Below, one piece after another: positions 16,958 to 25,871 of a stretch of DNA of 64,000 nt. Source of the DNA: Pseudoclavibacter sp. AY1F1 (lineage in GTDB: Bacteria; Actinomycetota; Actinomycetes; Actinomycetales; Microbacteriaceae); contig NZ_PSTQ01000016.1 in the NCBI RefSeq assembly GCF_002931075.1, positions 1 to 64,000 of the forward strand. The letters are read 5' to 3'. The notes under the pieces were generated by a model that made no database searches, was not told where the DNA came from, and saw nothing but the letters and a program-made list of their open reading frames with translations. Position numbers and translations under genes: made by a program. Each line of letters begins with the position of its first letter. Positions within the stretch are counted from its first letter, which is position 1.

Positions 16958-17953
16958 TCAGTACGTCACATGCTCCTCTCGACCGCTCGCCAGGGATCGG
17001 GTCGCAGCCTCGGCGATGGCCTGCGCTCGAAGCGCCTCGCGCAGCGACGGAGAAGGCGCGCGTCCATGTTCGAGCGCCCCGACGAACTCGGCGAGAGCCG
17101 CCGCATACGTCGGCTGCACGCGCTCGAACCAGCCGGCATGCATCCCGGACTCCGTGACCGTACCGTTTCCGTACCTCGCGACCTGGCCCGCGCGGTGCCG
17201 CTTCGCCTCGACAAGCCCCTCAGACCCGAACACCTCGATGCGCTCGTCGTAGCCGTACCCTGATCGGCGGATGCTGTCGATCTGCACCAGGGCGCCGCTT
17301 GCAAGACGAACGGTGGCAATCGAAGTATCAACGTCGCCGTAGTCGGCGACCCTTGGCTCAGCAAGCGCACTGCCGCTCGCCGAGACAGCCACCGCATCGA
17401 GGCCGGTGATCCAGGTCGCGAGATCGAAGAAGTGCACCGTCTGGTCGCGCATCTGCCCGCCCGACACCGCGATGTACTCGAGGGGCGGCATCGAAGGCCC
17501 GCGACTCGAGAGCTGCACCAGCTCGACGTTGCCGATCTCCCCCGCATCCACGACTCTCTTCACCTCGGAGTAGTCACGGTCGAAACGGCGATTGAAGTCG
17601 ACCATGGCGGTGATGCCCGACGCCTCGACATAGGCGACGGTCTCGCGGGCCCGCTCAAGGTCGAGATCGATGGGCTTCTCGCAGAACGCGGCGATTCCAG
17701 CGTCGGCCGCGAGACGCAGGTGCTCCGAATGCTTGTTCGTCGAGGAAGCGATCAGGACCGCATCCACCTCGTCCGCGTCGAAGACCTGATCGAGCGAGGC
17801 AGCGGCGGCGGCACCGTGCGAGTCAGCGAGACTCTTGGCCCTGGCCTGGTCGAGGTCATAGACGAAGCGGAAGTCGACGTCGGGATTGGCCGCGAGGCTC
17901 TGCGCGTGGACGGCGCCGATGAAGCCAGCACCGATGAGGGCGAATCGTTGCAT
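16958..17953 (-). CDS. Gfo/Idh/MocA-family NAD(P)-dependent oxidoreductase
   Basis: This is a 331-residue dehydrogenase. The N-terminal Rossmann domain opens with FALIGAGFIGAVHAQSL; the conserved EKP motif appears in AAFCEKPIDLDL; the C-terminal alpha/beta domain contains IGNVELVQLSSRGP, GGQMRDQTVHFFDLATWI and YDERIEVFGSEGL. The pattern (GG..rDqtvHdfD) is that of the inositol 2-dehydrogenase (IolG) branch, so a cyclitol or sugar substrate is likely. The ATG at 17953 has gggag 8 bases upstream and follows the stop of the next dehydrogenase gene almost immediately (stop at 17955), so they form an operon. Confidence 0.92.
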   Translation of the reverse strand: MQRFALIGAGFIGAVHAQSLAANPDVDFRFVYDLDQARAKSLADSHGAAAAASLDQVFDADEVDAVLIASSTNKHSEHLRLAADAGIAAFCEKPIDLDLERARETVAYVEASGITAMVDFNRRFDRDYSEVKRVVDAGEIGNVELVQLSSRGPSMPPLEYIAVSGGQMRDQTVHFFDLATWITGLDAVAVSASGSALAEPRVADYGDVDTSIATVRLASGALVQIDSIRRSGYGYDERIEVFGSEGLVEAKRHRAGQVARYGNGTVTESGMHAGWFERVQPTYAAALAEFVGALEHGRAPSPSLREALRAQAIAEAATRSLASGREEHVTY

Positions 17954-17954
17954 C

Positions 17955-19181
17955 TCAGTTGCTCCCTGCTTCGCGGAGTCCAGCGTCAGCCGCCGCCACC
18001 TCGGCAGCGCGATCAGCCACACTCGCCGGCACGACCCAGGCAGCATCCGCCGCATGCGAGGCAGCCACGGCTTCGATGAACTGCACCCCGATGAGCCCGT
18101 CGATGCCCGTCGGGAACGACAGCTCGCGAATGGTCGACGGGCGGGCATCCCTTCTTGCCTCGAGCTCGTCTGCGAGGTCGCGATAGAAGTTACCGAACGC
18201 CTCAAGGAAGCCCTCCGGATGCCCGAGACCAACCCTCGTCAGCCGCGCGGAGTCCTCCGACAGCGACGCGAGGCCGTGCGTGGAGATCGTCGTCGTGCCC
18301 TCAAGATCCTGGAAGGCGAGGTGGTGCGGGTCCTCGTGCTGCCACTCGAGGCTGCCCTGATCGCCGAAGATCCGGATGCGCAGCCCGTGATTGTGGCCTG
18401 TCGCGGCCATGCTCGCCCACAGACGCCCCGGGACCTCGTCAGTGAGCTTGAGGGCGACCGTCGCATTGTCGAACACCTTGCGGCCCGGTACGAACGTGTG
18501 GAGCTGGGCGGAGACTTCTTCGACCTCGAGGCCCGTAATGTAGCGGGCCAGGTGGTAGCCGTGCGTGCCGAGGTCGCCGACGACGCTCGGGAAGCCGGCG
18601 ATGTCGGGGTCAGTGCGCCAGCTCGCCTGCTTGTGCCCCGTCAGCTCGAGCGGGGTCGCGGCCCAGCCAGAAGCGTGCTCCACGTCGACGAAGGTCAGGG
18701 CGCCGAGCCGACCGTCGGACACCATTCGTGCAGCTTCGCGCACCATCGGATAGGCCGAGTAGCAGTGCGGCACCGCGAGGATCGCGTCGTTCGCCGCCGC
18801 GAGTTCGACAAGCTCGCGCGCCGTCGCGGAGCCCTGTGTGAGCGGCTTTTCGCACACGACGTTGATGCCGCGCTCGAGGAACGCCTTCGCCACCTCGAAG
18901 TGACTGTCGTTGGGCGTCGCGACGATGGCGACATCGATGCCGTCCTCTCGTGTCGCCTCAGCCTTGGCCATCTCGTGGTAGCTCGAGTAGGTGCGCTCGC
19001 TCGCGACGCCGAGGGATGCGGCGACGCCTGCGGACTGCTCGCGATCACGACCGAACACCCCCGCGTCGAGTGAGTAGCGGTCGTCCATGCGCATTCCGAA
19101 GCGATGCGTCTTGCCGATGTCGGCGCCGATGCCACCGCCAACCATGCCTGCGCTCAATTGGCGCGCGTTCCGTGTGCTCAT
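17955..19181 (-). CDS. Gfo/Idh/MocA-family oxidoreductase (long form)
   Basis: This is a 408-residue dehydrogenase of the same superfamily, in the longer subgroup. It begins SAGMVGGGIGADIGKTHRFG (nucleotide-binding glycine loop), contains VAIVATPNDSHFEVAKAFLE, the EKP motif in VVCEKPLTQGS and a catalytic-domain segment GDLGTHGYHLARYITGL with the His expected at the active site. It is first in the minus-strand operon, divergent from the LacI gene with 141 bases between. Paired Gfo/Idh enzymes often perform successive oxidation/reduction or epimerisation of cyclitols; this is inference. Confidence 0.9.
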   Translation of the reverse strand: MSTRNARQLSAGMVGGGIGADIGKTHRFGMRMDDRYSLDAGVFGRDREQSAGVAASLGVASERTYSSYHEMAKAEATREDGIDVAIVATPNDSHFEVAKAFLERGINVVCEKPLTQGSATARELVELAAANDAILAVPHCYSAYPMVREAARMVSDGRLGALTFVDVEHASGWAATPLELTGHKQASWRTDPDIAGFPSVVGDLGTHGYHLARYITGLEVEEVSAQLHTFVPGRKVFDNATVALKLTDEVPGRLWASMAATGHNHGLRIRIFGDQGSLEWQHEDPHHLAFQDLEGTTTISTHGLASLSEDSARLTRVGLGHPEGFLEAFGNFYRDLADELEARRDARPSTIRELSFPTGIDGLIGVQFIEAVAASHAADAAWVVPASVADRAAEVAAADAGLREAGSN

Positions 19182-19322
19182 GCCACCCTCGGTGTTCGTC
19201 TCTGCTCATCAGTGAGTGATCCTGCCCTTTTGGACAAATATAGATCGATGCAAATAGTTCCACACGACGACGGAAAAGGCCATACGCTGGTGGCTCGGCC
19301 AGAGCGCAGTCAGGAGGCGAGC

Positions 19323-20354
19323 GTGAGCGAGACCCCGAAGTCACCTGCGACACCCGTCACGATCCGCGACGTCGCCGAGCGCGCCGGCGTCTCCAAGTCG
19401 CTCGTCTCGCTCGTGCTGCGCGACGCCCCTCATGTGAGCGACGCCCGCCGCGAGGCCGTGCTCGCGGCCGTCGCCGAGCTCGGCTACCGGCCGAACGCAC
19501 ACGCCCGCGGCCTGTCCCGCACGAAGACGCAAACCGTTGGCCTCGTCGTCAACGACCTGCGAAACCCCTGGTTCGTCGAACTCCTCGAAGGCGTCACGGC
19601 GACGCTCTCCGCCGCCGGATACTCGACGCTCCTGGCCGACAGCCGCACCGACCAGCGCATCGGCCGCAGCTCGCTGGATGGGCTCATCCAGCACGGGGTC
19701 GACGGCCTCGTCGTGATCGGCACAACATCTGAGGCCGAGACCGTCGCGCGCATCGCCGCCCACGTGCCCGTCGTGCTCGCCGGCACCCTCGACCCGGACC
19801 TGCCATCGGTCGACATCGTGACCAACGACGACGAGGCGGGGGCCCACCTCGTCACCCGCCACCTCCTCGACCTCGGCCACACACGCATCGCCTACCTGCG
19901 CGGGCCTGGGCGCATCAGCCAGCTGCGCGAGCAGGGGTTCCGGCGCGCCATGGCGGAGGCGGGGTTCGCCGCCAGCGCCGTCGTCGAGGCCGGCGGGATG
20001 AGCGAAGAGAGCGCGCACGCCGCCGCCGGCAGACTCCTCGGCGCCCCCGCACCAGAGCGAGTCACCGCCATCTTCGCCTTCAACGACGCCTCCGCGATCG
20101 GCGTCCTCTCCGTCGCCAACACCCTCGGCCTGCGCGTGCCCGCCGACCTATCCGTCGCGGGCTACGACAACTCCCCACTCGCCAAATTCCAGGTCGTTTC
20201 GCTCACCTCCGTCGACACCGGCAACTTCGCGATCGGCGTGCAAGCCGGCACACTCCTGCTCGAGCGGATGCAGCATCCCGTGCAGCTGCAGCGCGTGCAG
20301 AAGGTCGCGACGAGCCTCGCCGTGCGCGGTTCCACGGGGAGCGCGCCTGCCTGA
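19323..20354 (+). CDS. LacI-family transcriptional regulator
   Basis: This is a 343-residue repressor. The N-terminal helix-turn-helix TIRDVAERAGVSKSLVSLVL and hinge GYRPNAHARGL are diagnostic; the effector domain (about 65-340) is of the periplasmic-binding type with IPAVVLAG-like and LSVAGYDNSPLAKF segments. The GTG at 19323 is supported by aggagg 6 bases before it; an upstream in-frame extension reads through the intergenic region. It is divergent from the Gfo/Idh operon and is the obvious local regulator of the dehydrogenases and the CUT2 transporter, with the sugar or cyclitol as inducer. Confidence 0.93.
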   Translation: MSETPKSPATPVTIRDVAERAGVSKSLVSLVLRDAPHVSDARREAVLAAVAELGYRPNAHARGLSRTKTQTVGLVVNDLRNPWFVELLEGVTATLSAAGYSTLLADSRTDQRIGRSSLDGLIQHGVDGLVVIGTTSEAETVARIAAHVPVVLAGTLDPDLPSVDIVTNDDEAGAHLVTRHLLDLGHTRIAYLRGPGRISQLREQGFRRAMAEAGFAASAVVEAGGMSEESAHAAAGRLLGAPAPERVTAIFAFNDASAIGVLSVANTLGLRVPADLSVAGYDNSPLAKFQVVSLTSVDTGNFAIGVQAGTLLLERMQHPVQLQRVQKVATSLAVRGSTGSAPA

Positions 20355-20431
20355 GGACGGCCAGACAAAGTGTGGCGGCGCGCGCCACGCACGAGACGGC
20401 CGATGTTTCAACGCTGCGAGATACTGACCGG

Positions 20432-20962
20432 GTGACCCCGAACATCCGCGACGCAACCGTCGACGACATCCCCGCGATCACCGAGATCTACAACGAAGAC
20501 GTGCTGACAACAACCGTCAACTGGAACGCCACCACCGTCGACGAAGACGACCGCCGTGCCTGGTTCGCCGGCCGATCATCCGCCGGCCTTCCTGTCCTCG
20601 TCGCAGTTGACGAAGCGGATGCCGTGCTCGGCTACGCGAGCTATGGCGACTTCCGCACATTCTCTGGCTACCGGCACACGGTGGAGCACTCGGTGTACGT
20701 GCGCGGCGAGGCCCGCGGGCGCGGGCTCGGCAAGGACCTGACGATTTCGCTCATCGACCGCGCCCGCGAGGCGGGCAAGCACGTCATGGTGGCCGCCATC
20801 GATGCCGACAACGCGGCGTCGATCAGCCTGCACGAGCGCCTCGGCTTCGCGCACGCCGGCCGCCTCGACCAGGTTGGCACCAAGTTCGGGCGCTGGCTCG
20901 ACGTCGTCCTCCTGCAGCTCATTCTCGAGGGCGGCGGTCCGAGCGACGCTGGGCGGCGCTAG
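20432..20962 (+). CDS. GNAT N-acetyltransferase (PAT/YncA-like)
   Basis: This is a 176-residue acetyltransferase of the phosphinothricin/methionine-sulfone acetyltransferase type. It has IRDATVDDIPAITEIYNEDV at the N-terminus, the acetyl-CoA loop ARGRGLGKDL (RxxGxG), VAAIDADNAASISLHERLGF and the usual end GRWLDVVLLQLIL. Substrates in this group are amino-acid analogues; specificity is unknown. The GTG at 20432 starts right before the domain; no strong ribosome binding site is visible, and an in-frame start at 20372 is possible. Confidence 0.88.
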   Translation: MTPNIRDATVDDIPAITEIYNEDVLTTTVNWNATTVDEDDRRAWFAGRSSAGLPVLVAVDEADAVLGYASYGDFRTFSGYRHTVEHSVYVRGEARGRGLGKDLTISLIDRAREAGKHVMVAAIDADNAASISLHERLGFAHAGRLDQVGTKFGRWLDVVLLQLILEGGGPSDAGRR

Positions 20963-20981
20963 AGCCCGAGCGACGCCGGCG

Positions 20982-21008
20982 CGGTGGGCGCGAGAGCCGC
21001 GCCCACCG
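20982..21008. terminator. Bidirectional hairpin terminator
   Basis: An 11-bp perfect stem (cggtgggcgcg / cgcgcccaccg) with loop agagc sits between the convergent acetyltransferase and decarboxylase genes, touching the decarboxylase stop codon. Confidence 0.8.
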
Positions 21009-22655
21009 TTACTCGACGACCACCCGGAACGCCGAGACAGCACTGTCCACCGCGCCGCGCACGTGGCTGCCGGCGGCGGCCGACGCACGAAGGAACTCGA
21101 CGACCTCGACAGTGATCTCCTCACCGGGCAGCACGTTCGGGATGCCCGGCGGGTAGGCGGCAAGCGAGTCAGCAGAGATGCGGCCGATCGCGGCCGACCG
21201 CGTCACGGTCTCAGCGTCCGCTAGGTAGGCGGCGCGCGGGCGGATGCGCATGGCGCCCGGCCCTGGCATCGGCGGAATCACGGGGGCCGAGCGCCCCGCC
21301 TCGGCGACCTCCGGCGAACCGCTGCCTGACCCCGCGCCTGCACCAGCACCAGCACCAGCACCAGCGATCTCGACAAGCGCGTCGAGCAGGACTCGCGCAT
21401 CCGGAGTCTTGCCGATGCCGACGACCGCGACGATGCAGCTCACGGTCGCCATCTCGACCATCACGCCGAACTCGCGGGCGAGGCGCAGCCGGACAGTGTG
21501 CCCGTCGAGGCCAGTCTCACGAATATCGAGCGGGATACGGAAAGGGTCGATCGCGACGGTCGACGGGAAGGCGTCGAACTCGTCGGAGACGACGGGGAAA
21601 CGTCCATCCGCACGGAAGAGCTCGCGCGCCGCGAGCACTGCCTCATGCGACGCCTCGAGGAGGTCGCGACGCTCGACGAGGTCGCGACGGTCGAGGTCGA
21701 GGGAGGCGAGCAGCAGGGAACTTTCGCTCGTGGACGCCGTCATCCGGTGGGCTCGCTCGACGTGCGGCTCGAGGGCGCGCGCGAACGGGCCATGCCCGAG
21801 GTGGACAAGCGCGCTCTGCGACAGCGACGACGTGAGCTTGTGGGTGCTGGTCACGACGAGGTCGGCCCCGAGTCGCACCGGAGAATCGGGCAGCTCGGGC
21901 AGGAACCCGAAGTGGGCACCCCAGGCGGCGTCGACGATGAGCGCGGCGCCAGCTTCGTGCACGACCTCTGCGATGCCTGCCACGTCGGCGACCGCGCCGA
22001 AGTAGCTCGGGGAGACGATGTACACGGCAGCGACGCCACCGGCACCGGACTCGCGGCGCTCGGCAAGGGCATCCGCCACCGCGGCGGGCGTGACCCCGTG
22101 GGCGATGCCGTGCTCGAGGTCGACCTCCGGCAGGACGAAGCTCGGCGAGGAACCGCCGAGGATGATGCCATCGACAAAGCTCGAGTGTGCGCTGCGCTGC
22201 ATGAGCACCCCCTCCCCCAGTCCGCGGGCGGCGAGCGCCGCCATGCGGTTGCCCATCGAGGAGCCGCCGGTGAGGAACCAGGTACGGGATGCGCCCCAGG
22301 CTTCGGCGGCGAGACGCTCCGCCTGCTCACGGGGCGACCCGTCGCCAAGGTCGATGCCGTCGAGAAGGGGCGTCACGTCGAGCTCGAGGACTCGCTCGCC
22401 GAAGTACTCGGCCTGCCCCAGTCCGAGGCCACTGGCGTCGGCGCCGTGCCCGGGAACAAGGAATGGAGTGGAGTCACGGGCGGCGTGCACGGCAAGCGCT
22501 GCCGCATATGGAGCCCCCGCGGTGTCGCGGCTCGTGTCAGCAGGCGCCGACTTCGCGCGCATGTTGCCCTCCGGGCCGCGATTCGCTGATGCCGCACCGA
22601 AGTCGCTTTGGGCGTCGTCGAAGGCGAACGTCGGGAACTCGGGTGCGTGCGTCAT
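21009..22655 (-). CDS. Orn/Lys/Arg decarboxylase-family PLP enzyme
   Basis: This is a 548-residue fold-type I PLP enzyme of the short actinobacterial Orn/Lys/Arg decarboxylase group, presumed to decarboxylate a basic amino acid to a polyamine precursor. Visible features are STPFLVPGHG, TGGSSMGNRMAALAARG (cofactor phosphate loop), an Asp in LIVDAAWGAHFGF, the Schiff-base Lys in SSTHKLTSSLSQSALVHLG-like context (STHKLTSSLS) and the C-terminal domain with YPPGIPNVLPGEEI. A (Gly-Ala)n/(Gly-Ser)n linker encoded by 21339-21364 interrupts the region before the C-terminal domain. It is divergent from the LysR gene at 22731. Exact substrate unknown. Confidence 0.88.
   Translation of the reverse strand: MTHAPEFPTFAFDDAQSDFGAASANRGPEGNMRAKSAPADTSRDTAGAPYAAALAVHAARDSTPFLVPGHGADASGLGLGQAEYFGERVLELDVTPLLDGIDLGDGSPREQAERLAAEAWGASRTWFLTGGSSMGNRMAALAARGLGEGVLMQRSAHSSFVDGIILGGSSPSFVLPEVDLEHGIAHGVTPAAVADALAERRESGAGGVAAVYIVSPSYFGAVADVAGIAEVVHEAGAALIVDAAWGAHFGFLPELPDSPVRLGADLVVTSTHKLTSSLSQSALVHLGHGPFARALEPHVERAHRMTASTSESSLLLASLDLDRRDLVERRDLLEASHEAVLAARELFRADGRFPVVSDEFDAFPSTVAIDPFRIPLDIRETGLDGHTVRLRLAREFGVMVEMATVSCIVAVVGIGKTPDARVLLDALVEIAGAGAGAGAGAGSGSGSPEVAEAGRSAPVIPPMPGPGAMRIRPRAAYLADAETVTRSAAIGRISADSLAAYPPGIPNVLPGEEITVEVVEFLRASAAAGSHVRGAVDSAVSAFRVVVE
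21339..21364 (-). repeat. gcacca hexamer repeat in decarboxylase gene
   Basis: About four copies of gcacca encode an Ala-Gly linker (AGAGAGAGAG) in the decarboxylase. In-frame slippage would alter linker length. Confidence 0.7.
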
Positions 22656-22718
22656 GCCCCCATCGTGGCACCCCTGCTTGCAAGAGAGAATGACATCTTG
22701 CCGTGGGGGACTCAGCCC

Positions 22719-22724
22719 TAGACT
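22719..22724 (+). promoter_or_regulatory. Candidate -10 (TAGACT), leaderless LysR transcript
   Basis: TAGACT ends 6 bases before the LysR ATG, with ttgccg about 15 bases upstream. No ribosome binding site is visible. This is the usual arrangement of a leaderless actinobacterial gene. Confidence 0.45.
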
Positions 22725-22730
22725 GAAGCC

Positions 22731-23744
22731 ATGGCTGAGCGACGAACTGCAGATCTTCCGGACTTCCGCGGACTCTCCGCGTTTGACGCGGTCCTAGTGA
22801 ACGGCTCCGTCGCAGCCGCCGCGGTGACCCTCGGCTGGAGTCACCCGACCGTGGATCACCATCTCAAGCGGCTCGAACAGCAGGCCGGCACGAAGCTGCT
22901 CGAGCGCGGCCCGCGCGGCAGCAGCGCGACCTCGGCCGGGCTCGTGTTCGCCGTCCGGGCCAGACAGCTGCTCGAGGACGGCCAGCGCGCGTTCGCGGAG
23001 CTCGACGCGTGGCTCGACGACGAGCGACGTCTCGTGCGCTTCGGGATCTTCCCCACGCTCGGCGCCCTCGTAGTCCCCGGCATCCTGCGACACGTCGAGT
23101 CGGAGCGGCTCAGCCTCGAGCTGACCCTCGACGAGTGCGAGCGCCTCGGCCGACAGCTCGAACAGGGGCAGCTCGACGCCGCCGTCCTCTTCCAGGCATC
23201 CGGCCTGCCGACGCCGCTTTCACCCGAGATCACCACGGAGCTGTTGTTCGCCGAGCCGCTCTTCCTGGCCGTGCCTCGCGCGCATCCACTCGCCACTGCG
23301 AAGTCTGGCGAGCCGATTCAGGAGTTCATCGAACTGCGGCAAGACCGTTGGGCGTTCGGGGCATCCGGCGGCGACACCCTCGACGAAGCCACGCGCGAAC
23401 TCTGCCGGAGGGCGGGGTTCGAGGCGAGTACCGGGATGCACTCCGACGACTATCCGGCGATCCTCGGGATGATCGCGGCCGGGCAGCTCGTCGCCGTCGT
23501 GCCAGCTTCGGTCGCGACCTGGCACGACGACGCAGTCGCGTTCCTGCCTATCGACGCTGCGACGCTCACCCGCGAGGTCGTCCTCGCCACGCGGAAGGAG
23601 CCCCCGGCCGCGCTGCGAGACGCGATCGCGGGGGCGCTGTCGGAGCTCAGCCAATTCGAGGGCGAACCCGCGCCGCCGCTCGCGATCCGCCGCTCGACGC
23701 CGGGCCAGCCGAGACTCAGAGGCGGCACTTCGCCCTTAAATTGA
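22731..23744 (+). CDS. LysR-family transcriptional regulator
   Basis: This is a 337-residue regulator. The N-terminal winged helix FRGLSAFDAVLVNGSVAAAA with VTLGWSHPTVDHHLKRLEQQ is LysR-type; an effector-binding domain follows (about 95-300). It is divergent from the decarboxylase gene with only 75 bases between, the standard LysR layout, so it probably controls that gene in response to an amino acid or polyamine. The last residues are encoded by the dispersed motif at 23726-23745, so the C-terminus may have been reshaped by that element. Confidence 0.9.
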   Translation: MAERRTADLPDFRGLSAFDAVLVNGSVAAAAVTLGWSHPTVDHHLKRLEQQAGTKLLERGPRGSSATSAGLVFAVRARQLLEDGQRAFAELDAWLDDERRLVRFGIFPTLGALVVPGILRHVESERLSLELTLDECERLGRQLEQGQLDAAVLFQASGLPTPLSPEITTELLFAEPLFLAVPRAHPLATAKSGEPIQEFIELRQDRWAFGASGGDTLDEATRELCRRAGFEASTGMHSDDYPAILGMIAAGQLVAVVPASVATWHDDAVAFLPIDAATLTREVVLATRKEPPAALRDAIAGALSELSQFEGEPAPPLAIRRSTPGQPRLRGGTSPLN

Positions 23745-23745
23745 C
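23726..23745 (+). repeat. Third copy of dispersed motif cacttcgcccttaaattg
   Basis: cacttcgcccttaaattgac overlaps the LysR stop codon (tga at 23742-23744) and is identical over 18 bases to the reverse complement of 48-65. The last bases ttgac resemble a -35 hexamer for the downstream aldo/keto reductase gene. Confidence 0.75.
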
Positions 23746-23850
23746 GAAATCCAGGTCGTCAGGACGTCTGCAATCTCGCGTCACGGTCGGAAACCTCCCC
23801 GACGCCGGTCCTAAGCTCAGGTTGTTCTAACAAATGACGGAAGGCGAACA

Positions 23851-24684
23851 GTGACCAGCAACGTTCCCGTACTCGGACTCAACGACGGCACCACGATCCC
23901 CGCGATCGGCTTCGGCACTTACCCGCACGCCGGCGAGGACTCGGCCGAACCCACACGCGAGGCACTGGCACTCGGCTACCGCCTGCTCGACACCGCCATC
24001 AGCTACGACAATGAGGAAGCGGTCGGTCGCGGGATTCGGGCATCCGACGTGCCCCGCTCCGAGATCATCGTGACAAGCAAGATCCCTGGCCGATTCCACG
24101 GCTACGACGAGACGCTCACGGGCTTCGACGAATCGATCGCGCGCCTCGGCCTCGAGCAGCTCGACCTGCTGCTCATCCACTGGCCTCTGCCCCGCCTCGA
24201 GAAATACGTCGACACGTGGCGCGCGCTTGTGCAGCTGCAGAAGGACGGCCGAGTTCGCTCCATCGGCGTCTCCAACTTCACGCCGGATCACCTCGCGAAG
24301 ATCTCCGACGCGACCGGCGTCACGCCAGCCGTCAACCAGGTCGAGCTGCACCCGTTCTTCCCGCAGGCCGAGCTCCGCGCGTTCCACGCCGAGCACGGCA
24401 TCGTGACTGAGGCTTGGAGCCCGCTCGGCCGTGGCGAGCTGCTTGAGCACCCCGTTGTCGCCGAGATCGCAACGGCGCATGGCGTCTCGCCCGCGCAGGC
24501 GATCCTCCGCTGGCACGTCGAGCTCGGCTCGGTGCCCATCCCGAAGTCTCGCTCCACCGAGCGCCAGGCGAAGAACCTCGACATCTTCGGCTTCCAGCTC
24601 GAACAGGCTGAGGTGGATGCGCTCTCCGGCCTCGAGCGCGGCCGTATCTGGGACCAGGACCCGAACACCCACGAGGAGTTCTAG
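23851..24684 (+). CDS. Aldo/keto reductase
   Basis: This is a 277-residue NADPH-dependent aldo/keto reductase with a TIM-barrel fold. The catalytic tetrad is visible: Asp and Tyr in LLDTAISYDNEEAVGRGI, Lys in IIVTSKIPG, and His in LLLIHWPLP. The cofactor-binding end IPKSRSTERQAKNLDIF is typical. It resembles the bacterial 2,5-diketo-gluconate reductase group; the natural substrate is unknown. The GTG at 23851 has ggaagg 6 bases upstream. It ends at a strong bidirectional terminator. Confidence 0.93.
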   Translation: MTSNVPVLGLNDGTTIPAIGFGTYPHAGEDSAEPTREALALGYRLLDTAISYDNEEAVGRGIRASDVPRSEIIVTSKIPGRFHGYDETLTGFDESIARLGLEQLDLLLIHWPLPRLEKYVDTWRALVQLQKDGRVRSIGVSNFTPDHLAKISDATGVTPAVNQVELHPFFPQAELRAFHAEHGIVTEAWSPLGRGELLEHPVVAEIATAHGVSPAQAILRWHVELGSVPIPKSRSTERQAKNLDIFGFQLEQAEVDALSGLERGRIWDQDPNTHEEF

Positions 24685-24724
24685 GCCTCTCGCGTCGGCG
24701 CCCGCTGGCGCTGGCTCAGGACAG

Positions 24725-24776
24725 AGTTGTGGCCCGGTGCTCTTCATCTTGCGATGAAGAGCACCGGGCCACAACT
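24725..24776. terminator. Strong bidirectional terminator, 24-bp perfect stem
   Basis: Positions 24725-24748 and 24753-24776 are perfect reverse complements with a 4-base loop (ttgc), followed by tttt on the plus strand. It separates the convergent aldo/keto reductase and metallopeptidase genes. Confidence 0.93.
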
Positions 24777-24799
24777 TTTGCGCGCCCGCGGCGACGCGG

Positions 24800-24829
24800 G
24801 TCGCCGTCGCCGTCGCCGTCGCCGTCGCC
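24800..24829. repeat. Hexamer repeat gccgtc x 5
   Basis: About five perfect copies of gtcgcc lie between the terminator and the stop codon of the metallopeptidase gene. Confidence 0.8.
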
Positions 24830-25728
24830 TAGAGCTTGTTGCCCGCGACGGCGAAGGTGTCGCAGGCGCCCGTGCCCTGTTCGTAGCCGGTGACAAACCA
24901 GTTCACGCGCTGCTCGCTGGTGCCGTGCGTGAACGACTCCGGGTTCACCTGGCCCTGCTGCCCCTGGATGTGGTCGTCGCCGACCGCGGATGCGGCCGAG
25001 AGGGCAACGTTGACCTGCTCACGCGTCGGCGGCTCGAGGAGGGTGGTGCCGTCGTCCGTCTGCGTGTTCGCTGCTTCGCCGAGCCAGGCCCCCGCAAAGC
25101 AGTCTGCCTGGAGCTCGATGCGCACGCCGTCTGACGTCGGCCCGGTGTCGGTGCGGTTCGTGGTGTCGAAGACGCCCATCTGGTGCTGGATGTGGTGACC
25201 CCACTCGTGCGCGACGACGTACATCTCCGCGAGTGGGCCGTCCTCGGCGCCGAGCTGCGAGGTGAGCAGCTGGAAGAACGACGTGTCGACATACATCGAG
25301 GAGTCGCCTGGGCAGTAGAACGGGCCGACCGCGTTGGATGCGGTTCCGCAGGCTGAGCTCGTCTGGCCCTCGTAGAGGATGAACCCGGGCTGCTCATACG
25401 TGACGCCGACGGCTGCGCTCTCCGTCTCCCAGAAGTCTTCGAGCGAGTTCTGCACGCCGACCATGCGACAGTCGATCTGCTCGTTCGCGTCGGCACCGGT
25501 CTGGCACTGCTCGGCGAGCCCGCCGCCCTCAACTTCTTCTTGCTGCGACTGCTGGCCGGTGTCGACGCCGCTGACGAGCCCCGTCAGGTCGACTCCGAGG
25601 AACTGCGACGCGAGGAACGCCACGATGAGCAGGCCGATCGAGCCGCCCCCGATCGCGGCCGTCTTGGCTCCCCGGCCGCGCTTCTGCACGCCGCTCGTGT
25701 CGAGCTTCGCGTTCTCGTTGAAAGTCAT
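24829..25728 (-). CDS. Membrane-anchored neutral zinc metallopeptidase (YpfJ family)
   Basis: This encodes a 299-residue protein of the YpfJ/KPN_02809 neutral zinc metallopeptidase family. A short cytoplasmic N-terminus with a basic patch is followed by one membrane helix (about 25-45), a Gln/Glu linker, and an extracytoplasmic domain with the zinc motif VVAHEWGHHIQ, RIELQADCFAG (third ligand region) and the C-terminal FTHGTSEQRVNWFVTGY. Four or more Cys suggest disulfides. The role of the family is unknown; it is probably a cell-envelope protease. Confidence 0.92.
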   Translation of the reverse strand: MTFNENAKLDTSGVQKRGRGAKTAAIGGGSIGLLIVAFLASQFLGVDLTGLVSGVDTGQQSQQEEVEGGGLAEQCQTGADANEQIDCRMVGVQNSLEDFWETESAAVGVTYEQPGFILYEGQTSSACGTASNAVGPFYCPGDSSMYVDTSFFQLLTSQLGAEDGPLAEMYVVAHEWGHHIQHQMGVFDTTNRTDTGPTSDGVRIELQADCFAGAWLGEAANTQTDDGTTLLEPPTREQVNVALSAASAVGDDHIQGQQGQVNPESFTHGTSEQRVNWFVTGYEQGTGACDTFAVAGNKL

Positions 25729-25871
25729 GCGCGAAATCTACTCTGCTGCACGGCGGGCGTGGGCCTCAACGCGAGAGCGTGCCCAAACTGAGGCCGGGCG
25801 GAGCGCGGACGCGGGGTCCGCCACATCCGCTCTCCGCCCCTTTCCGCACCGAGTCGTCTCGCTCGCCCTCG

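Noticed and set aside
24725-24776. Insertion-sequence terminal repeat
   Set aside because: The stem has a 4-base loop, lies between convergent genes and has a T-tract, so it is a terminator.
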